From positions 1-64,000 of the forward strand of contig JAXLXI010000008.1 of NCBI GenBank assembly GCA_046328035.1: a stretch of DNA of 64,000 bases, read 5' to 3'. Source of the DNA: JBGASG01 sp046328035 (GTDB lineage: Bacteria; Cyanobacteriota; Vampirovibrionia; Obscuribacterales; Obscuribacteraceae). A model generated the notes under the pieces. The model was not told the DNA's origin. It saw only the letters and a list, made by a program, of their open reading frames with translations, and searched no databases. Of this stretch, positions 51,955 through 60,437 are shown in pieces. The first letter of the stretch is position 1. Each line of letters begins with the position of its first letter. Both the position numbers and the translations under genes were made by a program.

Positions 51955-53237
51955 GCGCTCAATCCCAGAATGCCAAGCAAAAACCACTGGGCGATGCGCA
52001 CATGCGAAGTGCCGAAGTTGTATTCGAAGGCCCGGAGACCATAAGGGCGAGATGTGCCGGCCGTCACGCCCAGATACAAAGCCCGCCAATGAGGAGTTTG
52101 TGCGGATAGATAATTGCGCACGCCGCTGGTCAGCGCCGTGATCCAGAGCACCGCGTAAGTTGCCAGCCCCAGGGCACCGGTGGTGGCCAGCAGGTGAAAG
52201 TAATTGCTGTGAGCGTGATCGAGCACAAACGAGCGTCCGGGCACCACCGCCTCCGGCATCGCTTGCGGTGGGAAATTTTCTATACCGACACCCAGGAGCG
52301 GCGACTTCTGCCAGAGCAGTCGCGCTTTATCCCAGAGGATCAGGCGCGCCTGCACACTGATATCACTTTGACCGTTGAACAGGGACTCGATGCGCACGCG
52401 CACCAGTGGCACGAAGGTCCAGGCTGCGGCAGCCAGCACCGCCAGTGCCGCCATGGTGATGCCAAAGATTTTTCGCCCCAGAAGCGCTGCCAGCAGCAGG
52501 ATACCGGCAACGCCGCCGGCCCAGGCGCTGCGCTCGCCGGCGAACAGCAATCCCAGACAATTGCAGACGCAAACAATCACCATCACTGGTGCCTTGTGCA
52601 GGACGCCGGGCAGAAGTTTCTTGCCGCATATCACCACACCGGGTTGGAAGGCGCCATAGCCGCGGCAAGCAACCAGCGCCAGCGCCAGCATGGAAAACAG
52701 CTGCATCTGTCCGGCAAACGGCATCGGTCCACCGTGGAAGCCGGTACCTTGCAGATACTGGTAGCCGAACGGATGGAAGTTGAAAACTTGCTGGATGGTG
52801 CCCCAGACACCGCCCACACCGGCAACTATCAAAAGCGCCTGCAAGGCTGAAAACAAAAGGCCCGGGTGACGAGCGAAGACCCAACGCGCCCAGAAGTAGA
52901 TAAACAGTCCCTTCAGAGCCCATAGAGAACGCCACCCCTGCTTCAATACGTCGGCACCGCCGCTGCTGTTATATGCACCGGATATGGTGACAACCAGAAG
53001 AAACAAAAACATCGGCAGCGTCAGAGGCGCGCGGCTGAGCACCTGGAACTGGTGCGCCGGCGCAGGCGTGGCGCCGTCCTGGCGTCTTTCCACAAAAAAC
53101 ACCACGATGCTGGTGATCAAACCGGCCGTAAACAAAATCCACGAAGCTGTCAGTGAAACAGGCAGGCTGGCGGCGAAGAGAACGACGAGCAGCCCTTCCA
53201 GAAAACGCAAGTAATAACGAACCCCTAGGTCGTCCAC
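51843..53237 (-). CDS. O-antigen ligase/polymerase-like membrane protein
   Basis: 464 residues with 11-12 membrane helices and a long outer loop near 290-350 of the Wzy/WaaL type: SVQARLILWDKARLLWQKSPLLGVGIENF, then LDHAHSNYFHLLATTGALGL. The HAHSNYF and GxGxxNF patterns are the family's hallmark. Such proteins join or polymerise undecaprenyl-linked glycans for lipopolysaccharide or other surface polymers. Its last ~37 codons overlap the kinase gene on the other strand. Its start overlaps the trpS end by 13 bases. Confidence 0.8.
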   Translation of the reverse strand: MDDLGVRYYLRFLEGLLVVLFAASLPVSLTASWILFTAGLITSIVVFFVERRQDGATPAPAHQFQVLSRAPLTLPMFLFLLVVTISGAYNSSGGADVLKQGWRSLWALKGLFIYFWARWVFARHPGLLFSALQALLIVAGVGGVWGTIQQVFNFHPFGYQYLQGTGFHGGPMPFAGQMQLFSMLALALVACRGYGAFQPGVVICGKKLLPGVLHKAPVMVIVCVCNCLGLLFAGERSAWAGGVAGILLLAALLGRKIFGITMAALAVLAAAAWTFVPLVRVRIESLFNGQSDISVQARLILWDKARLLWQKSPLLGVGIENFPPQAMPEAVVPGRSFVLDHAHSNYFHLLATTGALGLATYAVLWITALTSGVRNYLSAQTPHWRALYLGVTAGTSRPYGLRAFEYNFGTSHVRIAQWFLLGILGLSAYEAGLVAEASSSEHSAPDTAPGDSSASNRFLTSAAD

Positions 53238-54265
53238 ACGTCCAGGCCCATAAGCTGCTTGACCTTCTCGATTGTCTCGCGTGCCACCGCGCGCGCTTTT
53301 TTATTCCCATATTCAAGAATTTTGCGCACTTCGTCAGGATTTTTTTCCAGATGCGCGCGCCGTTCTCGCACCGGCTTGAGAAACTCGTTTATCAGTCCGC
53401 CCAGACGTACCTTGCAGTCGACGCAGCCGATCGCAGCCGATTCGCATTCGGTCCTCACCTGATCCTTTATATCTGATCCGAAGATCTGGTACATCGGCCA
53501 GGGCACTTCGCACAGATCGACATGACCTGGATCCTTGCGCCCGATGCGGGTGCGGTCCGTAATCATCTGTTTGACTTTCTTGATGGTATCGTCTTCGGTG
53601 TCAGCCAGCTTGATGTCGTTGTTGTACGATTTGCCCATCTTCTGCCCGTCGACGCCACGCAACAGCGGTGTGGTAGTAAATTTGGGCTGCGGTTCCGGGA
53701 AGTATTCCTCGCCATAAAGATGATTGAAACGGCGCGCTATATCGCGAGCAAATTCCAGATGCGATTCTTGATCCTTGCCTACCGGCACCAGATCGGCACG
53801 AAAAGCCAGAATGTCGGCGGTCATCAAAACCGGATAACCGAGCAGTCCGTAAGTGACTTTGTCGCGAGCTTCCTCGGGATCTTTGGCCAGCATCTTCACC
53901 ATGTCCTTGAGGGTGGGCTCGCCTTCTACCCAGTTTTGAGGCGTGAACATGGAGAACAAAAGATGCAGCTCAGCAATTTCGGGAATCGCCGATTGCACAT
54001 ATATAGTTGATACTTCCGGATTGATTCCCACGGAAAGCCAATCGAGGGCAATCTCCCAGATTGCCTGGCGTATACCGGAAGGATCCTGATACTTGGTGGT
54101 CAGAGCATGCCAGTCGACAATCGAGAAATAGCTGTCATAGCTGTCCTGAAACTCGATCCAATTTTTCAGCGCACCAAAGTAGTGACCGAGATGCAAACGA
54201 CCGGTCGGTCGCATCCCGGACATGATGCGTTTGGTTTTCAGTGGCGCCTTCGTCTGCGTACTCAA
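53225..54265 (-). CDS. trpS: Tryptophanyl-tRNA synthetase
   Basis: 346 residues, class I synthetase that charges tRNA-Trp. The HIGH-type motif is HLGHY in SGMRPTGRLHLGHYFGAL; the KMSKS-type motif is KMGKS in GQKMGKSYNND. DWHALTTKY and LMTADILAF are typical TrpRS. Preceded by a 34-residue basic protein with 3 bases between them, and followed by the O-antigen-ligase-like gene with a 13-base overlap; all three are on the minus strand. Confidence 0.96.
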   Translation of the reverse strand: MSTQTKAPLKTKRIMSGMRPTGRLHLGHYFGALKNWIEFQDSYDSYFSIVDWHALTTKYQDPSGIRQAIWEIALDWLSVGINPEVSTIYVQSAIPEIAELHLLFSMFTPQNWVEGEPTLKDMVKMLAKDPEEARDKVTYGLLGYPVLMTADILAFRADLVPVGKDQESHLEFARDIARRFNHLYGEEYFPEPQPKFTTTPLLRGVDGQKMGKSYNNDIKLADTEDDTIKKVKQMITDRTRIGRKDPGHVDLCEVPWPMYQIFGSDIKDQVRTECESAAIGCVDCKVRLGGLINEFLKPVRERRAHLEKNPDEVRKILEYGNKKARAVARETIEKVKQLMGLDVWTT

Positions 54266-54268
54266 ACG

Positions 54269-54373
54269 TTACTTCTTCGACTTGGCGATCTGCTCGCGAA
54301 CTTTTGCTTTCTTGCGATTGACTTTCGCCAGTCTGCGCTTTTTCTTGATGCGTGCGTTGTATTTAGCAGTCAT
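54269..54373 (-). CDS. Very small basic protein upstream of trpS
   Basis: 34 residues, beginning MTAKYNARIKKKRRL, with 17 Lys/Arg and no acidic cluster. Ends 3 bases before the trpS start, with an AAGG-type ribosome-binding site on the minus strand before the ATG. The composition and size are like ribosome-associated or nucleic-acid-binding peptides; short basic families of this kind (e.g. DUF6800-like) are known, but I cannot confirm membership. Co-transcription with trpS is likely. Confidence 0.6.
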   Translation of the reverse strand: MTAKYNARIKKKRRLAKVNRKKAKVREQIAKSKK

Positions 54374-54693
54374 GACAGTCCCTTAGCTCTGGTAATGTGA
54401 GGGCTGAATATACCAGATCAGCTTGGATAGCTGCATTGGCGACACCTCACCCTGAAATCAAGAAGAACTATAATTTGTTCGCCCGGCTCCCTGACTGCGA
54501 TCACAGAGGGCACAACCAGCTCAAATGTCTGCGATTGTTCTCGCAAAGTGAATTTCTATCTGGGTTTCGGGACCAATGTTGCAAAACTTAAAATTTATCT
54601 TGACTGCTAGAGAATGTTTGGGAGTGGGTAAAAAGGTTCTAGGTTGAAAGCCTAAGTTCGGCGGGCAATCTCATTTCACAGGAGTTTCTTTCC
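54374..54693 (+). promoter_or_regulatory. Upstream region of the primary sigma gene
   Basis: 320 bases without a gene I trust. A TATAAT hexamer at 54469-54474 is a good -10 candidate for the sigma gene, giving a leader of about 210 bases; the matching -35 is not clear. A small open frame (54397-54591) crosses it and looks like chance. GGAG at 54681-54684 is the ribosome-binding site of the sigma gene. Confidence 0.4.
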
Positions 54694-55656
54694 TTGGCTT
54701 CTTCGAGACTCAGCGAAGATCTATCTGAAGACTGGTCGTCAGAGGTTCAACTCTTCGATCAGGATGAAGACAACATGTCGTCGGATGATGAGGAAACTCA
54801 ACGCCCGACGGGGAAAGAAGACGGCTTCACAGAAGACTCAGTGAGACTGTATCTGCGTGAAATCGGACGCGTCAAAATGATTCGTCCGGATGAAGAGATC
54901 GAACTGGCCCGCAGAATTGCAAAAGGTGACGGCGAAGCGAAGAAGAAGCTGATTCAGGCTAACTTGCGGCTGGTTATCTCGATCGCCAAGAAATATGTCA
55001 ACCGCGGATTACCCTTCCAGGATTTGATTCAGGAAGGCAACCTGGGACTGATTCGAGCGGCTGAAAAGTTCGATCACACCAAGGGTTTCAAGTTCTCGAC
55101 CTACGCTACCTGGTGGATTCGCCAGGCGATCAGCCGCGGTCTGGCAGATAAATCACGAACCATTCGCGTGCCGGTGCACATGGTCGAATCCATCAACAAG
55201 ATGAAGAAGACCAGCGCCCGCATGGCTCAAGAACTCGGACGCAAGCCGACCGAGCAAGAACTGGCTAAGGAAATGGACCTTTCAGTGGCGAAAGTGCAGG
55301 AAATTATCGCTGCCGATCGCGAGCCGATCTCCATGGAGATGCCGCTCAATCGCGATGAAGAGACGTATCTGGGCGATCTGATCGAAGACAACGAATCGGC
55401 ACGGCCCGATGCCAACACCGAAGAAGAATTGATGCGTCAAGACCTTAACCGCATGCTCAGCCAGTTGACGCCGCGCGAACGCGACATCATGCACCTGAGA
55501 TATGGTCTGGAAGACGGTCGCCAACGCACTCTCGAAGAAGTTGGGCGCCTTTTCAACATCACTCGCGAACGCGTTCGCCAGATCGAACACAAAGCCTTCC
55601 GCAAGCTGCGGCAGCCCGCCTGGTCGTCAAAACTGGCCGGCTACCTCGAAGACTAG
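54694..55656 (+). CDS. rpoD: Primary RNA polymerase sigma factor, RpoD/SigA type
   Basis: 320 residues from TTG with GGAG upstream. A short acidic N terminus (~1-45) replaces region 1.1. Region 1.2 is EDSVRLYLREIGRV; region 2 contains KKKLIQANLRLVISIAKKYVNRGLPFQDLIQEGNLGLIRAAEKFDHTKGFKFSTYATWWIRQAI; region 3 follows (IRVPVHMVESINKM); region 4 ends with DGRQRTLEEVGRLFNITRERVRQIEHKAFRKLR. The lack of the long nonconserved region and the size are like cyanobacterial SigA. It should direct housekeeping transcription from TTGACA/TATAAT promoters. Confidence 0.95.
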   Translation: MASSRLSEDLSEDWSSEVQLFDQDEDNMSSDDEETQRPTGKEDGFTEDSVRLYLREIGRVKMIRPDEEIELARRIAKGDGEAKKKLIQANLRLVISIAKKYVNRGLPFQDLIQEGNLGLIRAAEKFDHTKGFKFSTYATWWIRQAISRGLADKSRTIRVPVHMVESINKMKKTSARMAQELGRKPTEQELAKEMDLSVAKVQEIIAADREPISMEMPLNRDEETYLGDLIEDNESARPDANTEEELMRQDLNRMLSQLTPRERDIMHLRYGLEDGRQRTLEEVGRLFNITRERVRQIEHKAFRKLRQPAWSSKLAGYLED

Positions 55657-55812
55657 GACAACGGTTCAGCAATAGTCCAGCAAAAACTGCCGGTGGCGCG
55701 CGTCTGTATGACATGCAGCTAATCGAAAGTTGGTCAGCGAAGCGGTTATCATAAATTTGATTGGGACGATGCTCAAAATCGTCCCTGGTTTTGGTTCGAG
55801 CGCGCAATTCTC

Positions 55813-57192
55813 ATGGACATCGAAAACGTAGTAGCGATCGATGCTGGCTACCTGTCCTCCCTCATTGACACGGGGGACAAGCAGCAGTTGCGCATGGTGG
55901 TCAACGAACAGCACCCGGCCGACCTTGCAGAATGGCTGCAGGAGCTGAAGATAGCTCAGCGTCTTGCCTGCTTCCGCCTGCTTGATCTCGACCATGCCTC
56001 AGCCGTGCTGGCCGAACTGGACGGCGAGAGCCAGAAAAATTTGCTGAGAGAGCTGGGCGACATCGGCGTGGTGCCGATTATCGCCCAGATGGAACCGGAC
56101 GATGCAGCCGACCTTCTGGCTGAGCTGCCCAAAGAGAAGGTGACCGCCATCTTGACCAAGATGACGGACGACCAGGCTGCCGGCGACCTTTACGAACTGA
56201 TGTCGTTCAAGGACGATTCGGCAGGCGGCATCATGTCCACCGATCTGGTGTCGGTGAACAGCAAAGCGACTGCTCAAGAGGCTCTCAAAGAGTTTACTCA
56301 AACCGTCACTTACTCGGAAGACGAGGTGTACGACCTGTTTGTCGTCGATGACGATGAGATGCTGGTCGGCATGGTGTCGGTGAGAGATCTGTTGAATGCA
56401 CCGCAAAATGCCATCGTAGAATCGTTGATGGACACCACCGTCATCTACGTAACCACCGATACAGACCAGGAAGAAGCGGTCGAGAAGATGATCCGCTACG
56501 ACTTGCTGGCCCTGCCCGTCGTCGACGCCACCGGCAAACTGCGCGGTATCATCACCACCGACGACGCCTTCGACGTCATGCAAGAAGAAGCCGAAGAAGA
56601 CATTTTGCAGGCATCCGGTATTGACACCACATCCGGTGAATCAGGTGACGCCCTGCGATCCAGCGTCAGGCAAGCGTTCCGCGCGCGCGTCCCCTGGCTG
56701 ATCGTCACGCTGGCCATCGAGTCCGGCAGTGCCGCCGTGATCACCAGCTTCGAGCACATAGTGCAGCAGGCTGTGATAGCCCTGGCTTTCATGCCGCTTT
56801 TGAATAGTGCCACCGGCAGTGTCGCCATGCAGAGCACCTGCATCGCGATCATGGAAGGCAAGAAGCACATGAGCTGGAAGCACATTTCGCGCAAACTGTT
56901 TCACGAGCTGCGCGTAGGCGCTTTGCTGGGAATAGCTTGCGGGCTGATCACGTTCCTGGTCACCTGCATTTTCAACTCGGCCAACCTGAAGCTGGGCATG
57001 GTTGTGGCAGGATCTCTCTTCGTCACAATGTCGTTCGGGGTAATTGTCGGCACGCTGGTGCCGATGGTCTTCGAGCGCATGGGCATTGAAGCGGCGCACG
57101 CCAGCGGACCGCTGATCACCAGCTTGCTGGATGTGTGCACTGTCACCATCTACTTGAGCATCGTTTACTCTTGCCTGCACCTGCTTCTATAA
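55813..57192 (+). CDS. mgtE: Magnesium transporter MgtE
   Basis: 459 residues. N-terminal superhelical domain (~5-130), two CBS domains (~135-265; MSTDLVSVNSKATAQEAL, LPVVDATGKLRGIITTDDAFDV), a plug helix and five membrane helices (~285-459) with family features AFMPLLNSATGSVAMQS and ISGPLITSLLD-like AHASGPLITSLLDV. MgtE is a gated Mg2+ channel closed by Mg2+ binding to the N and CBS domains. The following gene starts 14 bases after its stop. Confidence 0.93.
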   Translation: MDIENVVAIDAGYLSSLIDTGDKQQLRMVVNEQHPADLAEWLQELKIAQRLACFRLLDLDHASAVLAELDGESQKNLLRELGDIGVVPIIAQMEPDDAADLLAELPKEKVTAILTKMTDDQAAGDLYELMSFKDDSAGGIMSTDLVSVNSKATAQEALKEFTQTVTYSEDEVYDLFVVDDDEMLVGMVSVRDLLNAPQNAIVESLMDTTVIYVTTDTDQEEAVEKMIRYDLLALPVVDATGKLRGIITTDDAFDVMQEEAEEDILQASGIDTTSGESGDALRSSVRQAFRARVPWLIVTLAIESGSAAVITSFEHIVQQAVIALAFMPLLNSATGSVAMQSTCIAIMEGKKHMSWKHISRKLFHELRVGALLGIACGLITFLVTCIFNSANLKLGMVVAGSLFVTMSFGVIVGTLVPMVFERMGIEAAHASGPLITSLLDVCTVTIYLSIVYSCLHLLL

Positions 57193-57206
57193 CCAACGGA
57201 CATTTT

Positions 57207-58763
57207 ATGGAGATAACGAAATTGAATCCGAATGCGCAACTGGTTGAACGCCGACAGAAAGCTCTGGCCGTCAACGAAGCCACGCGAGCTAAGCGCGCCG
57301 AGCGCGGCATGATGCTTGCCCGCGAGCGCATCGAGCAACTCGTCGATCCTGATTCATTTATCGAACTGGACCGTTATGCCTTGCATAACTGCAACGACTT
57401 CGGGCTGGAAGAGAAAAAGATCGACGGCGACGGCGTCGTCACGGGACAGGCACTCATAGACGGGCGGCCGGTCTACCTCTTTGCGCACGACGCCACATAT
57501 CTGGGCGGCTCGCTCGGCGAGGTTTTCGCCCGCAAAGTCTGTAAAGTCATGGATCTGGCTAAACAAGCCGGTTGCCCGGTGATCGGTCTCAATGAAAGCG
57601 CCGGCGCGCGCATTCAAGAAGGTGTCAGCAGTTTGGCCGGCTACGCGGATATCTTTTATCGCAATGTCTGGTGCTCCGGTGTGATTCCGCAGATCTCAGT
57701 CATTTATGGACCGTGTGCCGGCGGCGCCGTGTACAGTCCGGCTGTCACCGACTTCACGGTGATGGTGAAGGGACAGAGCTACATGTTCATTACCGGTCCT
57801 GAAATCGTCAAGACGGTAACCGGTGAAGAAGTGACTTTCGAAGAACTCGGTGGAGCCGTCGTCCACAACGAAAAGAGCGGCGTCGCGCAACTTTTGGCCG
57901 AAGATGAAGAAGACTCTTTCTGGATGGTGCGCACATTGCTTTCCTACTTGCCGTCCAACAATCTGGAGACGCCACCGCATGTGGTGTGCGATGAAGAGGG
58001 CTGCCGTCCCGCTGATATGGAAGGACTGAACACGCTGGTGCCCGCCGATTCAGCGAAACCTTACGATATGCACGATGTGGTGGCACGTGTTTTCGACAAC
58101 GGTGACTTTTTCGAGATCGCACCTTATTGGGCACGCAACATCGTCACCGGCTTCGCGCGTCTGAAAGGGCACACCGTGGGGGTTGTCGCCAATCAACCCA
58201 AGTGGCTGGCCGGCGTGCTGGACATCGATGCGTCTTCCAAAGGAGCACGATTCATCCGCTTTTGCGATGCCTTCAATATTCCGATCGTCACGTTCGTTGA
58301 CGTGCCGGGCTATCTGCCCGGTAAGAATCAGGAGCATGCAGGCATCATCCGTCACGGCGCCAAACTCCTGTACGCATACTGCGAAGCCAGCGTGCCTAAA
58401 CTCACCGTCATCACGCGCAAAGCATACGGCGGAGCCTTCGACGTCATGGGTTCGAAAAATGTCGGCGGCGACCTCAACCTCGCCTGGCCGACCGCCGAAG
58501 TAGCGGTGATGGGGGCCGACGGCGCAGTCAATCTGTTATACCGCAAAGAGATTGCCGGCGAAGGCGGTGCCGACCGCGCCAAACAGCTGGTGCAGGAATA
58601 CCGCGAACGCTTCGCCAACCCCTATGTGGCTGCCGAGCGCGGCTACATAGATGACGTCATCATGCCCAGTGAAACGCGCTCTGTTTTATCAGCCTTTCTT
58701 GACGTCCAGCAAAACAAGCGCATCGAACGCCCGGCACGTAAGCACGGCAACATTCCGCTCTAA
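57207..58763 (+). CDS. Acyl-CoA carboxylase beta (carboxyltransferase) subunit, probably propionyl-CoA carboxylase
   Basis: 518 residues from ATG 57207; an upstream open start lies within mgtE. The two crotonase-like halves of the carboxyltransferase are complete: LNESAGARIQEGVSSLAGYA, IYGPCAGGAVYSPAVTDF and TGPEIVKTVTGEEV in the first, DVPGYLPGKNQEHAGIIRHGAKLLYAY, TRKAYGGAFDVM and WPTAEVAVMGADGAV in the second. It transfers carboxyl from carboxybiotin to an acyl-CoA. Propionyl-CoA is the likely substrate, given the mutase subunit in this window; acetyl-CoA cannot be excluded. The biotin carboxylase partner is not adjacent. Confidence 0.9.
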   Translation: MEITKLNPNAQLVERRQKALAVNEATRAKRAERGMMLARERIEQLVDPDSFIELDRYALHNCNDFGLEEKKIDGDGVVTGQALIDGRPVYLFAHDATYLGGSLGEVFARKVCKVMDLAKQAGCPVIGLNESAGARIQEGVSSLAGYADIFYRNVWCSGVIPQISVIYGPCAGGAVYSPAVTDFTVMVKGQSYMFITGPEIVKTVTGEEVTFEELGGAVVHNEKSGVAQLLAEDEEDSFWMVRTLLSYLPSNNLETPPHVVCDEEGCRPADMEGLNTLVPADSAKPYDMHDVVARVFDNGDFFEIAPYWARNIVTGFARLKGHTVGVVANQPKWLAGVLDIDASSKGARFIRFCDAFNIPIVTFVDVPGYLPGKNQEHAGIIRHGAKLLYAYCEASVPKLTVITRKAYGGAFDVMGSKNVGGDLNLAWPTAEVAVMGADGAVNLLYRKEIAGEGGADRAKQLVQEYRERFANPYVAAERGYIDDVIMPSETRSVLSAFLDVQQNKRIERPARKHGNIPL

Positions 58764-58774
58764 GGCACTGTCTA

Positions 58775-59608
58775 TTACAAGGTAAGTCCGGCCGGTTTGC
58801 GAGAAAGGTCCGGGTAGACCAGCTCGAACTCGATGGGTTCAGCTTTCGGCGGCTCGCTTTCGACTTCAGCCGACTCGTCCGGTTGAGACTGCGGTGACAT
58901 GTCCTGAACAGCGAAATCCTCGGACTCCGGCTGCAATTGCGGCAGTAGTTGATCACCGCCTCCGGCAGGCAGCCGGCACGACACCAGATTGACCGGGCCG
59001 GCATAGCCCTCGATCAGCGCCTCGTACCGCCCGACAGGATGTGTGGAATCGGTCTGCTTCTTGAGAAACTTGAGAACGGCATCCGGGAAGGGCTCGATTG
59101 CAAAGCAGACGAACATTCCCGTGATTGTGGTCAGGCGCCGCGAATCGGCCAGAAAGTTCTTGAATACGCCGACGAAGTCGCTCTTGTCCGATATAGGTTC
59201 GCCGGGGCGGGGATCTCCCGCCACAACCACTGCAAAAATCAGCGGCTTTTGCTTGATGTCCTGAAATGTGAACTCATAAATCGGCACCGGTTCGCGCTTG
59301 AAGATGCCAACAGTTTTTTGCGCAATCTCCACCCGGGCGATCTTGGAAATAGACTCCCAGAGGTTCTTTTGCCGATTGTATAAGCCGGTGCGATGGGCCA
59401 GAGCGAAATAGTCGCGCAATATCCACTCAGCGAACGGCTGAATAAATTGCGGCGCCGGCCCGGATTTTAACTCCACGCGCAGGTTGTCACAGGCGTTCAA
59501 GACATCCTTGGGCTTGAACATGCGCGGTGAGCGGGCAACTGTGTCGAGAGTATAAGCTTCCGACACGCGAATTGTTACTTCCAAGATAAAGTTGGGTTTT
59601 TTGGGCAT
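58775..59608 (-). CDS. Hypothetical protein
   Basis: About 277 residues from ATG 59608; the open frame runs to 59710. A mixed alpha/beta region (~1-210) with strands such as NFILEVTIRVSEAYTL and KPLIFAVVVAGDPRPGEP, then a disordered Glu/Pro/Ser tail (~225-277). No membrane segment and no motif I recognise. Convergent with the carboxyltransferase gene and divergent from the ECF-like sigma gene. Confidence 0.55.
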   Translation of the reverse strand: MPKKPNFILEVTIRVSEAYTLDTVARSPRMFKPKDVLNACDNLRVELKSGPAPQFIQPFAEWILRDYFALAHRTGLYNRQKNLWESISKIARVEIAQKTVGIFKREPVPIYEFTFQDIKQKPLIFAVVVAGDPRPGEPISDKSDFVGVFKNFLADSRRLTTITGMFVCFAIEPFPDAVLKFLKKQTDSTHPVGRYEALIEGYAGPVNLVSCRLPAGGGDQLLPQLQPESEDFAVQDMSPQSQPDESAEVESEPPKAEPIEFELVYPDLSRKPAGLTL

Positions 59609-59841
59609 AAGTATGGAGCGTAGAGCCGTCTCGGCTGTCTTTTGGGAAACTCGTTTAAATGGTACCGGCTTTGCTCGCGCGGAGCGGAGGATTGTGACGG
59701 AGCAAAACAACTGTCCCTGGGTGACGTTTGTGGCGGTTTTATGTAAACTTTAGAGGTCCTCTGCGTGCTGGCTTGGCGTGCCAGCTCTTCTGTTTGGGGC
59801 ACACCCACCCTTTTCAAATCTCTTTTTATCGGCGATAGAAG

Positions 59842-60417
59842 ATGCCTCTCTTACCATCGAAAAACATATCCGACGTAGCAGCAGCCAATATCTTGCTCGA
59901 AGTCAAAAAGGGCAACAAGCAGGCACTGGGAGAATTCGTCTGGCAGAACCAGGAACGTTTCTACGCTATCGCACTGATTTCGACCGGCGACACCGAACTG
60001 GCTTCGCAACTTACCATCGCAGCTTTCGGCAATGCGTGTTCTGCATTGCGATCTATGAACGTCAAGCAGCTGAGCGGCAAAGCCGTTTGGGACTGGCTTT
60101 CTGATTACATCGTCGACGCCATCGTCGAATATCATCAAAATAATTCTGCGCCTCCCCCGCGCTCACCACAGACGGATCCGACTGCCGACGGGTCTGCCCA
60201 GATGGACTGGGAAACAACGGTAATCCTCGGCACGCAACGCGTTAAGCGTTGCATCAACTCGCTCAGTGACGAGCAAAAACGAGCTTTCGTGCTTCGGCAC
60301 CAGCTCGGGCTCTCATTCGATCAAGTTGTTGACGTACTCAATCAAAATCCAGATAACGTGATGGCCTGGCTGCACCGTTCCCGAGTGCAGGTGATCAAAT
60401 GTCTGGGGCGGGGTTAA
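59842..60417 (+). CDS. ECF-like sigma-70 family factor, divergent
   Basis: 191 residues. A region-2-like N-terminal part (ANILLEVKKGNKQALGEFVWQNQERFYAIALI ... LASQLTIAAFGNACSAL) and a region-4-like C-terminal part (INSLSDEQKRAFVLRHQLGLSFDQVVDVL, DNVMAWLHRSRVQVIKCL) are joined by a Pro-rich linker. It should recruit RNA polymerase to special promoters. It diverges from ordinary ECF factors in region 2, so promoter recognition is hard to predict. A zinc-finger protein of anti-sigma type starts 20 bases later, the standard sigma/anti-sigma layout. Confidence 0.78.
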   Translation: MPLLPSKNISDVAAANILLEVKKGNKQALGEFVWQNQERFYAIALISTGDTELASQLTIAAFGNACSALRSMNVKQLSGKAVWDWLSDYIVDAIVEYHQNNSAPPPRSPQTDPTADGSAQMDWETTVILGTQRVKRCINSLSDEQKRAFVLRHQLGLSFDQVVDVLNQNPDNVMAWLHRSRVQVIKCLGRG

Positions 60418-60437
60418 AGGCATAGAGGCACTCACAC

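Noticed and set aside
54397..54591. 64-codon open frame upstream of the sigma gene
   Set aside because: It spans a TATAAT promoter candidate, lacks a ribosome-binding site, and shows no domain character.
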